Positions 8,101-16,466 of a stretch of 64,000 nucleotides of DNA are shown piece after piece (position 1 is the first letter of the stretch; each line of letters begins with the position of its first letter). A program made the translations under genes and the position numbers. This DNA is from CBDCUF01 sp965222525 (GTDB taxonomy: Bacteria; Pseudomonadota; Alphaproteobacteria; Rickettsiales; UBA8987), in NCBI GenBank assembly GCA_965222525.1, contig OZ244955.1:372001-436000 (forward strand), read 5' to 3'. The notes beneath the pieces are model-generated. The model saw only the letters and a program-made list of their open reading frames with translations, was not told the DNA's origin and did not search any database.

Positions 8101-9069
8101 CTAAAAATCATAATACCCCCTATACCATTCCACGAATTTCGGCAAGCCTTCCTGTATCGTGGTCTTGGGTGAATACCCCAAATCACGGATAGTATCATCT
8201 ATATCTGCATAAGTCTCCTTAACATCACCGGGCTGCATCGGCTCCATCTGCAATTCCGCCTTTTTACCGATAGCCTGCTCCAGCACCGCTATCATATCCA
8301 TTAACGCTTCTGGCTTGTTGTTACCAAGATTATATATCCGCCCGCCATCGGAAGGCGGCCTGTCCATGGCAGCCACTACCCCATACACAATATCATCGAT
8401 ATAAGTAAAATCACGGCGCATATCACCGTTATTGAATACCTTGATTGGCTGTCCCTCAAATATTGCTTTAGTAAAGGAAAAATACGCCATATCCGGCCGC
8501 CCCATCGGGCCGTATACAGTAAAAAACCGCAGCCCTGTCATCGGAATATTATATAAATGATTATAGCTGTGCGCCATAAGTTCTCCGGCTTTTTTGGTTG
8601 CGGCATAAAGTGAAACCGGATTGTCGGTACGGTCTGCCACCGCAAATGGCTGTTTGGTATTCCCGCCATAAACCGAACTGGAACTGGCATATACCAGATG
8701 TTTGAGGTCAGGCAGATGACGACATAATTCCAGTATAACAAGATGCCCTGCCAGGTTGCTTTCCGAATATGAGTAAGGATTCTCCAGCGAATAGCGTACA
8801 CCAGCCTGCGCCGCCAGATGCACCACATGACTGATATCCTCCTTGTATTTCGCTGCAAGGCCAGTCATTGCCTCACGGTCGGCGATGCTTACATGGTGGA
8901 AAGTGAAGTTATCTTCTTCATTTAGCGGCTTCAGGCGGGCATGTTTCAGCGATATATCATAATAATCATTGATATTATCAACACCTATAACTTTCTTACC
9001 GCAGTTAAGCAGAGCCCTACTTACATAAGAGCCGATAAATCCCGCCGCACCCGTAACTAATATTGTCAT
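8101..9069 (-). CDS. NAD-dependent epimerase, UDP-glucuronate 4-epimerase type
   Basis: Short-chain dehydrogenase-type sugar-nucleotide epimerase. The Rossmann motif TGAAGFIGSYVSRALL is at the N-terminus. VDNINDYYDISLKHARL is characteristic of the UDP-glucuronate epimerase subfamily. The catalytic S...YxxxK is in SSSSVYGG and SLYAATKKAGE, followed by GLRFFTVYGPMGRPDMAYF. It would supply galacturonate or a related sugar for envelope polysaccharide. An upstream ATG at 9108 adds 13 residues without homology; the ATG at 9069 (MTILVTGAAG), preceded by GGCGGTGAT, is the likely start. The exact substrate is inferred. Confidence 0.85.
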   Translation of the reverse strand: MTILVTGAAGFIGSYVSRALLNCGKKVIGVDNINDYYDISLKHARLKPLNEEDNFTFHHVSIADREAMTGLAAKYKEDISHVVHLAAQAGVRYSLENPYSYSESNLAGHLVILELCRHLPDLKHLVYASSSSVYGGNTKQPFAVADRTDNPVSLYAATKKAGELMAHSYNHLYNIPMTGLRFFTVYGPMGRPDMAYFSFTKAIFEGQPIKVFNNGDMRRDFTYIDDIVYGVVAAMDRPPSDGGRIYNLGNNKPEALMDMIAVLEQAIGKKAELQMEPMQPGDVKETYADIDDTIRDLGYSPKTTIQEGLPKFVEWYRGYYDF

Positions 9070-9206
9070 ATCACCGCCAACACTATCATAACTGTTTTCT
9101 ATAGCCAACCAGGCTAATTTGCTATAAGAATTTTTTAGTAATCGTCACCCTGCTGAAATTGTATTAAACAATTTAGCGCAGAATGACTGCTAATCAAGGT
9201 CAAGTA

Positions 9207-9683
9207 ATGGCTGCAAAGAAGAACAAAATTCCAAACCGGATTGCTGCTGATAACCGCAAGGCACGGCATAATTATGAGATATTGGAAGAATATGAGGCTG
9301 GGATATGCTTGGTAGGTACTGAGGTAAAGTCTCTTCGCTCGGGCAAAACGAGCATTGCCGATAGCTACGCTGAGCCGCAGAATGGTGAAATATTTCTGTT
9401 CAATTCTTATATTCCTGAGTATGGTAAAGCAACCAGTTTTAATCATCATGCCCCGCGTCGGCCACGTAAATTATTACTACATAAGCGGGAAATAAAGAAG
9501 CTCACTGGCAAAATACAGGAAAAAGGGTTGACCCTTATTCCGCTTAATATACACTTTACCAGCAAGGGACTGGCAAAAGTAAAGTTGGGACTGGCACGCG
9601 GTAAAACTAAATACGATAAACGTGAAACCGAAAAAAATCGTGACTGGCAACGTGAAAAATCCCGTGTAATGCGGAAAAAGTAG
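9207..9683 (+). CDS. smpB: SsrA-binding protein SmpB
   Basis: Binds tmRNA and delivers it to stalled ribosomes for trans-translation. The 158-residue form starts MAAKKNKIPNRIAADNRKARHNYEI. It contains GTEVKSLRSGKTSIADSYA and HAPRRPRKLLLHKREIKKL, and ends in the conserved basic tail KYDKRETEKNRDWQREKSRVMRKK. The ATG at 9183 would add eight residues lacking homology, while the ATG at 9207 has AAGG about nine bases upstream. tmRNA itself was not recognised in the window. Confidence 0.96.
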   Translation: MAAKKNKIPNRIAADNRKARHNYEILEEYEAGICLVGTEVKSLRSGKTSIADSYAEPQNGEIFLFNSYIPEYGKATSFNHHAPRRPRKLLLHKREIKKLTGKIQEKGLTLIPLNIHFTSKGLAKVKLGLARGKTKYDKRETEKNRDWQREKSRVMRKK

Positions 9684-9763
9684 CCTAAGGCGCAACTATG
9701 TGTTTATGACATGCGTTAAATTGCTTTGATTCAAAATAAAAAATATTATAATTTCTGTCATAT

Positions 9764-10786
9764 ATGGCAGCAACAGGAAATAGTGACGGAAAACTAACCG
9801 GGGTACAGAAGGCCTCGATAATCCTCATGTCAATTGACGAAGAGGTGTCTTCCAAGGTTTTTTCCATGATGAGCGAGGAGGAAATCAAGGAGATATCCTC
9901 TACCATGTCCGCCCTCGGTTCGGTAAATACCGAAATGGTAGACGGGCTGATGATGGAATTTACCGAGGAAATCAGCTCTGGCGGAGGAGTTGTAGGTGAT
10001 ATTGCCACTACCAGGAAGCTGCTTTCCAAGGTGCTTGGTGAGGAAAAGGTTGCCTCTATTATGGAAGATATAGGCGGGCCGGCCGGACGTAATACCTGGG
10101 ACAAGTTGAATAATGTAAACGAGGAGATGCTTGCATCTTTTCTGAAGAATGAATATCCGCAGACGGCAGCCCTTATATTATCAAAAGTCCGTACATCGCA
10201 GGCGGCAAGGGTGCTGAGTGTACTCCCCGATGACTTTGCTATGGAAGTGATGCAACGGATGATTTCCATGGAACCGGTCAAACGAGAAGTTCTGGGTGAT
10301 ATAGAGGGCGTGTTACAGGCGGAATTTATGTCCAACCTGGCGGCCACCAAACAGACTGACAGTTATGAGGTTATGGCCGAGGTATTCAACAATTTCGACC
10401 GCAATACCGAACAGAAATTCCTGGAAATGCTGGAGGGTACAGACAAGGATTCGGCAGAGCGGATAAGGGAATTGATGTTTACCTTTGAGGATCTGATGAA
10501 GATTGATGATGCGGGTCTGCAGGTGCTTATCGGCAAGGCGGACAAGGACCAGCTTGCAATTGCGCTTAAAGGTGCCAATGATGAAATGCGTGAGCGCTTC
10601 TTTGGTAACATGTCCGAGCGTGCAGCCAAGATTATGAAGGAGGATATGGAAAGCAAAGGTCCTCTGCGGATGCGTGATGTTGACGAGGCACAGACATCGG
10701 TGGTCACCACCGCAAGGGAGATGGCCGATTCCGGTGAGATTGTAATCCCGGAAGGAGACGAGGCCGAAGAGGAAATGATTTATTAG
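9764..10786 (+). CDS. fliG: Flagellar motor switch protein FliG
   Basis: Rotor protein on the cytoplasmic face of the flagellar MS ring. It transmits torque from the stators and helps set rotation sense. The 340-residue protein has the FliG N-terminal domain (KLTGVQKASIILMSIDEE), the middle domain with the EHPQ-like motif as EYPQ at 130-133 (FLKNEYPQTAALILS), and the C-terminal charged torque helix (MFTFEDLMKIDDAGLQVLIGK, ERAAKIMKEDME). The C-terminal tail is acidic (EGDEAEEEMIY). It sits between smpB and rnc rather than beside fliF or fliH, so flagellar genes are scattered here. Confidence 0.95.
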   Translation: MAATGNSDGKLTGVQKASIILMSIDEEVSSKVFSMMSEEEIKEISSTMSALGSVNTEMVDGLMMEFTEEISSGGGVVGDIATTRKLLSKVLGEEKVASIMEDIGGPAGRNTWDKLNNVNEEMLASFLKNEYPQTAALILSKVRTSQAARVLSVLPDDFAMEVMQRMISMEPVKREVLGDIEGVLQAEFMSNLAATKQTDSYEVMAEVFNNFDRNTEQKFLEMLEGTDKDSAERIRELMFTFEDLMKIDDAGLQVLIGKADKDQLAIALKGANDEMRERFFGNMSERAAKIMKEDMESKGPLRMRDVDEAQTSVVTTAREMADSGEIVIPEGDEAEEEMIY

Positions 10787-10812
10787 ATTACCCATCTGCA
10801 TTACTTAACAAT

Positions 10813-11469
10813 ATGCACAAAATAACCGGATATAATTTTAAGGATGAGTCTTTGCTGGAAGAAGCATTGTCGCATCCGAGCGTTGCCGAGGATGGGAAGA
10901 ATTATGAGCGGCTGGAGTTTCTGGGCGATGCGGTGCTGTCTTTGGTGGTTTCAGAAATGCTATATACAAATTTTCCCGATGAGAAGGAGGGGGCACTGGC
11001 AAAGCGGCGTTCGGCACTGGTTTGCGGAGAGACATTGTCCAAAGTAGCACAGGAAATCGGGCTTGGTGAGCATATCAGAATGGGAGTTGGCGAGGATGCT
11101 TCGGGAGGGCGTGAGAATCCGGCTAATCTGGAGAATGCGATGGAGGCGGTGATTGCAGCGCTTTATCTTGATGGTGGGCTGGAAGTGGCTCGGGAATTTG
11201 TGTTGAAAAACCTGGAGCCACTGGCACAGGAAATGACCAGCCCTCCCAAAGACCCCAAGACTCATCTGCAGGAATGGGCACAGGCACGGGGACTGCCGGT
11301 ACCGGAATATCGGGTAGTATCGGAGGAAGGGCCGTCACATGAGCCGGTATTTACTGTAGAGGTAGGGCTGCCCGGCTATCCTCCCGCACAGGCACAAGGT
11401 GCATCCAAGCGCAAGGCCGAACGTGAGGCGGCTGCGAATATGCTGTCAGGACTACCGGACGCCTCCTAA
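10813..11469 (+). CDS. rnc: Ribonuclease III
   Basis: Double-strand-specific endoribonuclease that processes rRNA precursors and structured mRNAs. The 218-residue protein has the signature ERLEFLGDAVLSLVVSE, the second metal-binding segment NLENAMEAVIAALYLDGG, and a C-terminal double-stranded RNA-binding domain (about 150-215, TVEVGLPGYPPAQAQGASKRKAEREAAANML). It follows fliG by 26 bases and may be co-transcribed. era, its usual neighbour, is absent. Confidence 0.96.
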   Translation: MHKITGYNFKDESLLEEALSHPSVAEDGKNYERLEFLGDAVLSLVVSEMLYTNFPDEKEGALAKRRSALVCGETLSKVAQEIGLGEHIRMGVGEDASGGRENPANLENAMEAVIAALYLDGGLEVAREFVLKNLEPLAQEMTSPPKDPKTHLQEWAQARGLPVPEYRVVSEEGPSHEPVFTVEVGLPGYPPAQAQGASKRKAEREAAANMLSGLPDAS

Positions 11470-11483
11470 GTTACTTGTTTTCT

Positions 11484-12296
11484 TTAAGGTATGCCTATAG
11501 TACGGTTCTCTTTTTCTACTAATTTTTTTGCTGCCTCCATATCTAACCTTGACAATAACTTTAATGTGTCATCTTTCCCCAAATTTGTCTTAACCTCTAT
11601 TTCTGGATCTTTTATTAAACCGGGAGGGAACACTTCCCCTGCTATAAATATATCAGCACCAGTCTGCTCTTTGACCGCTTTCTTTAAGGTCCTTAAATGG
11701 TCTAATTCCAAGATTTTTTTATTTAATAGTACTCCCATATCATTTCCTTCAATTCTAGGCTCTTTTATAAGGATATGGTTTTGTATCCTTATTCCATTGT
11801 CTATCTCCGTTAATATTTCCGTTATGTTCCTAACAGTTTTCTTTTCAAATATCACATTTAGGGCCGTATCTATGTTTATATTAGCCAATGTTTTTATTGC
11901 CTTTTCTTTGCCTTCTCCCGTGTATATATGTATTGTATCACCGTCATAACCCAAATATGCTCTGTCAAGAGCAGCAGTTCTTTTTGCTCCTTCTGCTTTC
12001 TCTACGAAACCTTTATTATTAGTAGATTCCTTTATTGCAGCGTCAACAGCATCTCTTAATATGTCGATTTCTCTTGGGGTATACATTAACCCATCAAGTA
12101 ACTTAACTGTGCTTACCTCTAGGTCAAACTTTTTATCTTTACCTTCGGCAATCTTTTTTTTAGAAGCTTTAATATCTATGATCCCGGTATAATATTCTTT
12201 TATCCGGTTTTTTCTGTAATCACTAGTATCTTCTATCTCATACAATAGTTCACTTATTACTTTTTGGGATTCTTTATAATCTTCTGATTCAAACAT
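11484..12296 (-). CDS. AT-rich orphan protein, putative Pho-box gene
   Basis: A 270-residue soluble protein, lysine- and glutamate-rich, without signal peptide or membrane segment. It is mostly predicted helical, with a central DTIHIYTGEGKEKAIKTL stretch and a pseudo-repeated 'ILKEPRIEGND ... FPPGLIKDPEIEVK' pattern. I recognise no family. The gene is visibly AT-richer than rnc and bamE beside it, suggesting transfer or a lineage-specific origin. It has a strong ribosome-binding site (AGGAGG, six bases before the ATG) and the shared Pho-box-like promoter at 12341-12374. It converges on rnc with only 14 bases between the stop codons. A secreted effector role is conceivable but unsupported. Confidence 0.75.
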   Translation of the reverse strand: MFESEDYKESQKVISELLYEIEDTSDYRKNRIKEYYTGIIDIKASKKKIAEGKDKKFDLEVSTVKLLDGLMYTPREIDILRDAVDAAIKESTNNKGFVEKAEGAKRTAALDRAYLGYDGDTIHIYTGEGKEKAIKTLANINIDTALNVIFEKKTVRNITEILTEIDNGIRIQNHILIKEPRIEGNDMGVLLNKKILELDHLRTLKKAVKEQTGADIFIAGEVFPPGLIKDPEIEVKTNLGKDDTLKLLSRLDMEAAKKLVEKENRTIGIP

Positions 12297-12340
12297 GTTT
12301 GCCTCCTATATTTGAAATATGTTAAAAATTAGTATTCTTT

Positions 12341-12374
12341 CTTATAGCAGAGGAATGTTACAATTGTGTTAAGC
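12341..12374 (-). promoter_or_regulatory. Pho-box-like promoter of the 11484-12296 gene
   Basis: On the minus strand, CTTAACACAATTGTAACATT (12373-12354) is followed by CCTCTGC and TATAAG (12346-12341). This matches base for base much of the promoters at 52662-52696 and 58751-58784. The half-sites resemble the two PhoB-binding repeats, and the -10 lies where PhoB-activated promoters have it. The start codon is about 45 bases downstream of the -10. Confidence 0.6.
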
Positions 12375-12567
12375 TTTTAGAAAAAAATGCAAAAAGTTGT
12401 AAAAAAGGGTGTTTCGCCCAGAATAATCTTTGTATATCAATTGGTTGTCAAAAAAACAAAAAACTACGTTAGGTAGCGAATTTTGATTAAAAAAACGCGG
12501 TGACTGTAATTTTTGGCTAGATTTTTGCTACTTTTGCTGGTTACTATGATAATCAAGTTCTGTAGAA

Positions 12568-13038
12568 TTAGGGAGCTTGGTCGGGATTGAATTTGCCGAG
12601 ATTTCCCAAGAGTTGCTGCATTATGGTGACTTCATTACCCTCGGTAGGGGTAGTATCATCGGCGATTTTAATATTACGTGCGGAAGAATTATCATATCTG
12701 CTCACATCTCTTACAATCCCGCTATCGTCAAAGCTGACCACATAAATTTCCCGTTCCACCACATCGGGTGTAAAAAATGCCTTTTTCTCCAGCTTCATAC
12801 TGACATAGTACCATTTCTCATCACCGATTTCCTCACTAAAACTGCTGGTAGTGGAAGGAGAGCCAAGCTTCTGTAATACATCACCCTTCGAACTAACCCC
12901 TTCTTTTATCTCATCAAATTTTGCCTGTTCAGTAACATACCCCCTGTCTTCCTCGGTTTTTACGCATCCGGAGGACGCTATACCCAATGCCAGGATAATG
13001 GCAAAAGTGGTAAATTTACTCCCTGTAGCTCTATTCAT
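12568..13038 (-). CDS. bamE: Outer membrane assembly lipoprotein BamE (SmpA/OmlA)
   Basis: Lipoprotein of the beta-barrel assembly machine on the periplasmic face of the outer membrane. The 156-residue precursor has a lipoprotein signal peptide (FAIILALGIASSGC, lipidated cysteine about 25; the lipobox is slightly degenerate). The SmpA/OmlA core follows: DEIKEGVSSKGDVLQKLGSPSTTSSFSEEIGDEKWYYVS. The subunit bamB is in the same window (55562). It is transcribed divergently from rpmF-plsX across a short gap. Confidence 0.88.
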   Translation of the reverse strand: MNRATGSKFTTFAIILALGIASSGCVKTEEDRGYVTEQAKFDEIKEGVSSKGDVLQKLGSPSTTSSFSEEIGDEKWYYVSMKLEKKAFFTPDVVEREIYVVSFDDSGIVRDVSRYDNSSARNIKIADDTTPTEGNEVTIMQQLLGNLGKFNPDQAP

Positions 13039-13141
13039 AACTTTCCTCTGGATTTCCGGGTTATTTTATACTATTAAGGCTCTTTCAAAAATACTACGCC
13101 ATTTTAAAGGCAGAATTTTAATAACAAAAGGAAAAATTACA

Positions 13142-13336
13142 ATGGCTGTTCCGAAAAAGAAAACATCCAAGTCAAAGCGTAATATGAGGCGTTCGCATCA
13201 TGCGCTGGAGAGTGTCAATATACTGGAAGACCAGACTACCGGTGAGCTGAAACTGCCGCATCATATCTCCCTTGACGGTTATTACAAGGGCAGGGCGGTA
13301 TTTGCCGCTCCCGAGGTTGAAGAGGATGTGGAATAG
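13142..13336 (+). CDS. rpmF: Ribosomal protein bL32
   Basis: Large-subunit ribosomal protein of 64 residues. MAVPKKKTSKSKRNMRRSHHAL is the standard bL32 N-terminus and DGYYKGRAVF the standard distal motif. No zinc cysteines are present, as in many alphaproteobacterial versions. The reading frame is open further upstream (to 12851), but that part is antisense to bamE and has no homology; the ATG at 13142 is the start. The conserved rpmF-plsX order supports the call. Confidence 0.96.
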   Translation: MAVPKKKTSKSKRNMRRSHHALESVNILEDQTTGELKLPHHISLDGYYKGRAVFAAPEVEEDVE

Positions 13337-13400
13337 GTTTTAGGTTACAGGTCACAGGTGACAGAAAAAGTACCGGTATACGTAAACAAAACGAGCACAT

Positions 13401-14444
13401 ATGACATCCCTTCTTTCTGAGGAAAAGGTGACGATTGCCCTGGATGCTATGGGAGGGGATGGTGCGCCTGATGTTATACTGGCAGGAGCGGAGAGATGTG
13501 CGAAGAAATATCCTGATGTAGGATTCCTTATTTTTGGCGATGAAAACCGGTTATCGCCCGTTCTGGGGAAATATTCCAGACTTGCCGAACAGGGCAAAAT
13601 TACCCATACAGCAGAAGTAATCTCCAATGATGACAAGCCGTCATTTGCTATACGGCATCGGCGTAATTCCAGTATGGCACTGGCGATTTCCGCTGTACGC
13701 AAGAAAGAGGCAGTGGGTGTGGTATCGGCAGGTAATACCGGTGCGCTGATGGCAATGTCGAAGATAATGCTGCAAACCCTGCCTGGTATTGACCGTCCGG
13801 CGATTGGTACGGTGCTGCCGACCAGGCGCAATAACTGTGTTATGCTGGATCTCGGAGCAAATGTAGTTTGTGACGAGAATAACCTGTTTGAATTTGCGGT
13901 TATGGGAGATGCGTTTGCCCGTACATTGTTTGGGTTGGAAGCACCTGCTATCGGGCTGTTGAATATAGGTACCGAGGAAATGAAGGGTAATGATGTAGTG
14001 AAATCGGCGGCCAGCCTGCTGCGGGATAGTGCGCTTGACCTTAATTTTTACGGTCATATTGAAGGCGACCATATCGGTGAGGGGATTGTCGATGTTATTG
14101 TAACCGACGGTTTTTCGGGTAATATTGCGCTGAAAACCGCAGAGGGTACGGCAAGGATGCTGGCCGGATATATGAAGCAGATTATAAAATCCTCACCGCT
14201 TATGATGCTTTCTGCACTGTTCGCCTGGCCGATATTCCATAAGGTAAAGCACAAATTCGACCCAAGGGTACATAACGGGGCGATGCTGCTGGGGCTAAAC
14301 GGGATTGTAATCAAGAGCCACGGCAGTGCGGATGCAATCGGTTTTGCCAATGCGATAGAGGTTGCGATAAGACTGGCACGCCACGATATCAACAAGAAAA
14401 TCGTCGATGAAATGGTACAGTCAGGACACATTATTGTGGAATAG
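13401..14444 (+). CDS. plsX: Phosphate acyltransferase PlsX
   Basis: Makes acyl-phosphate from acyl-ACP for phosphatidic acid synthesis through PlsY; peripheral on the inner membrane. The 347-residue protein has TIALDAMGGDGAPDVILAGAE, NTGALMAMSKIMLQTLPGIDRPAI, and VIVTDGFSGNIALKTAEG, all typical. A word-type repeat (GGTTACAGGTCACAGGTGACAG, 13343-13364) separates it from rpmF. In most alphaproteobacteria fabH follows plsX. Here the next gene is virD4 on the other strand, so fabH has moved or been lost from this position. Confidence 0.96.
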   Translation: MTSLLSEEKVTIALDAMGGDGAPDVILAGAERCAKKYPDVGFLIFGDENRLSPVLGKYSRLAEQGKITHTAEVISNDDKPSFAIRHRRNSSMALAISAVRKKEAVGVVSAGNTGALMAMSKIMLQTLPGIDRPAIGTVLPTRRNNCVMLDLGANVVCDENNLFEFAVMGDAFARTLFGLEAPAIGLLNIGTEEMKGNDVVKSAASLLRDSALDLNFYGHIEGDHIGEGIVDVIVTDGFSGNIALKTAEGTARMLAGYMKQIIKSSPLMMLSALFAWPIFHKVKHKFDPRVHNGAMLLGLNGIVIKSHGSADAIGFANAIEVAIRLARHDINKKIVDEMVQSGHIIVE

Positions 14445-14482
14445 GCATATTATTTTATACATCTTTAATTCTGTTAAGGTGC

Positions 14483-16345
14483 CTAACTCTTGTCAAAATC
14501 GAAGTCAAAGTCGTTATCGCCGTCATTATCACTATCGTCCCGAGCTTCTTCCGCTGTCTGCTTGAGCCGTTCCTCCTCTGCCGCTTTCTCCTCCTCTTCC
14601 TGTTTGGCCTTCTCCTTTTCCTCTTCCTCGGCACGTTTCTTGCGTGGGTCATAAGGCTCCTGCGTCGGTACCGCTATCGGGGGCAATACCCGCTTGGCAA
14701 AGAACGGGTCCTTATAATATTCAATCTTCTTGGTCTTGATTGGCGGGAAGGATTCCACCAGAATTATCTGTTCATCACGCGGTAGCCCGATAACCTCCTG
14801 CGGCAACAACAGCGCCCTTTGCGCCTCCGATATATGTTTCGAGCGGGACGCCGGATTAAGGTCAAGGAACACAGGGCTGTTGCGGGATACCTGTTTAACC
14901 GTCTTGTTTCCCACCAGTTGCGATATAAGATTGGCCGTCTCCACATTGTTCGCCGCAAAAGTTATACGATATGTCGAGTTGGAGAGAAATGTATTCATTC
15001 CCGCTTCCTCGTAATTATCCTTGAGCTGCTCGGTATCCTGAATGATAAGGAACAGCCGCACATTATATCCGCGGAAATAGGCGATACCGTTTTTGAACTG
15101 CTCCATCTCACCCAGAGTCGGGAACTCGTCCATCATGAACATTACCCCTATCGGCTCATTCTTCTGTGGCAGTTTCTTGGTGAGAAGCTGCGAGGCCTGC
15201 TGATAGAATATCTGCATCAGCGGTTTCAGACGCTCGATATTATCGGGAGTCAGCCCGACATAAACCGTATGCGGAACTTTCTTGAACTGGTTTATATCAA
15301 AATCACTGGAGGCGGTTGCAGTATCAATCAGCGGGTTTGCCCATAATTCCAGCGAGGAGTTGAGCGTGGAGATAACACCGGAGCGCTCCTTATCAGCCTT
15401 TTGCAGGAAAGCCGCTATATTCATATAGGCCACGGGGTGAATCTGTTTGCCCAGCGTATCCAGCACCACCGCCAGGTTATATACCACATCATCGCTACGC
15501 AATGTACGCACCACCTCGCCAAGCGATTTGGTTTTCTCCGGCACTGCCAGTAAATACAGCACCACCCCGACAAACAATGTACGCGCCTCATTCTGCCAGA
15601 ATTCCTGTTCGGGCAAAAGCAGGTTAGCGATTTTCTGTACGTCATCCACCTGTTGTCCCATCTTCTGGCTAACCCAGTCGATGGGGTTATAACAATGGGT
15701 CACACCGTCAGGGTCGGCCGGGTTCCATAAAAACACATTCTGCCCCATCTTGTTTTTGCGGTAACCGCTGGTAATCTCATAGTTTTCCAGCTTGATATCG
15801 TGGCATATAATCGAATGCTCCCAGAACAGGAGATTAGGCACCACAAAACCGATACCCTTACCGGAACCGGTCGGGGCAAATAGCAGGATATGCTGGAAGC
15901 CGTCGGCAATAAGCCTGCCTCTACCGGTGCGGCCTAAAAGGGCGCCGTGTTTCTTGCGCATTCCGGCCTTCCTAATCTCGGATTCCCCCGCCCATTTGGC
16001 ATCACCATGCAGGGTTTCCTTCTTATGGAACGGGCGAAAGTCCATCAATGGCGCACGTAATATGAACAGGATTACCAGGAAAGAAACAGCACCAACCCCT
16101 AGGGGAAGAAACAGCTTTTGCGGGAAATCACCAAGATCTGCATTGCGGTTTTCTGCCCAGTAATTGAACTGCATCTTATATGCTTCGATTATCCCGCTTA
16201 CATTTGTTGCACTCTGCCATATCTGCGCTCCTCCGCCCATCCAATATAGCGAAGCCATAATAGACATATACATCACCAGGAACAGTAATGTTCCAACTAT
16301 TATAGAAATCAGTATCGAATTTTTAAAATCTGCAGTGCTGGCCAT
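14483..16345 (-). CDS. virD4: Type IV secretion coupling ATPase VirD4/TraG
   Basis: Inner-membrane coupling protein that recruits substrates to a type IV secretion system. Two N-terminal membrane segments are visible (about 10-35 and 79-97). Walker A is APTGSGKG at about 157-164 and Walker B is MFMMDEF at about 402-408. The segments KLENYEITSGYRK, NPADPDGVTHCYNPIDW and LNPASRSKHISEAQRALLLPQEV closely resemble, from memory, Rickettsiales RvhD4. The C-terminal tail (about 568-620) is highly charged, starting with Glu/Lys repeats and ending in Asp-rich DFDFDFDKS. No virB genes are adjacent; virD4 stands alone between plsX and pleD. Confidence 0.93.
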   Translation of the reverse strand: MASTADFKNSILISIIVGTLLFLVMYMSIMASLYWMGGGAQIWQSATNVSGIIEAYKMQFNYWAENRNADLGDFPQKLFLPLGVGAVSFLVILFILRAPLMDFRPFHKKETLHGDAKWAGESEIRKAGMRKKHGALLGRTGRGRLIADGFQHILLFAPTGSGKGIGFVVPNLLFWEHSIICHDIKLENYEITSGYRKNKMGQNVFLWNPADPDGVTHCYNPIDWVSQKMGQQVDDVQKIANLLLPEQEFWQNEARTLFVGVVLYLLAVPEKTKSLGEVVRTLRSDDVVYNLAVVLDTLGKQIHPVAYMNIAAFLQKADKERSGVISTLNSSLELWANPLIDTATASSDFDINQFKKVPHTVYVGLTPDNIERLKPLMQIFYQQASQLLTKKLPQKNEPIGVMFMMDEFPTLGEMEQFKNGIAYFRGYNVRLFLIIQDTEQLKDNYEEAGMNTFLSNSTYRITFAANNVETANLISQLVGNKTVKQVSRNSPVFLDLNPASRSKHISEAQRALLLPQEVIGLPRDEQIILVESFPPIKTKKIEYYKDPFFAKRVLPPIAVPTQEPYDPRKKRAEEEEKEKAKQEEEEKAAEEERLKQTAEEARDDSDNDGDNDFDFDFDKS

Positions 16346-16359
16346 TTTTTACAAAAGAG

Positions 16360-16400
16360 TTCAGGAATGTAGGAAAACAGGAATACAGGAAACATACACA
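16360..16400. repeat. Half of an E-type palindrome
   Basis: Direct words AGGAATGTAGGAAAACAGG and AATACAGGAAAC match the left arm of the E-type palindromes at 18862, 23348 and 38708, but no complementary right arm follows. It may be a degraded copy just upstream of virD4. Confidence 0.4.
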
Positions 16401-16466
16401 GAGTTTCAGCAAGGGATTATAATGGAATATGCACTGTTAACCAAGAATTTATTTGTCGGAAGCTTT

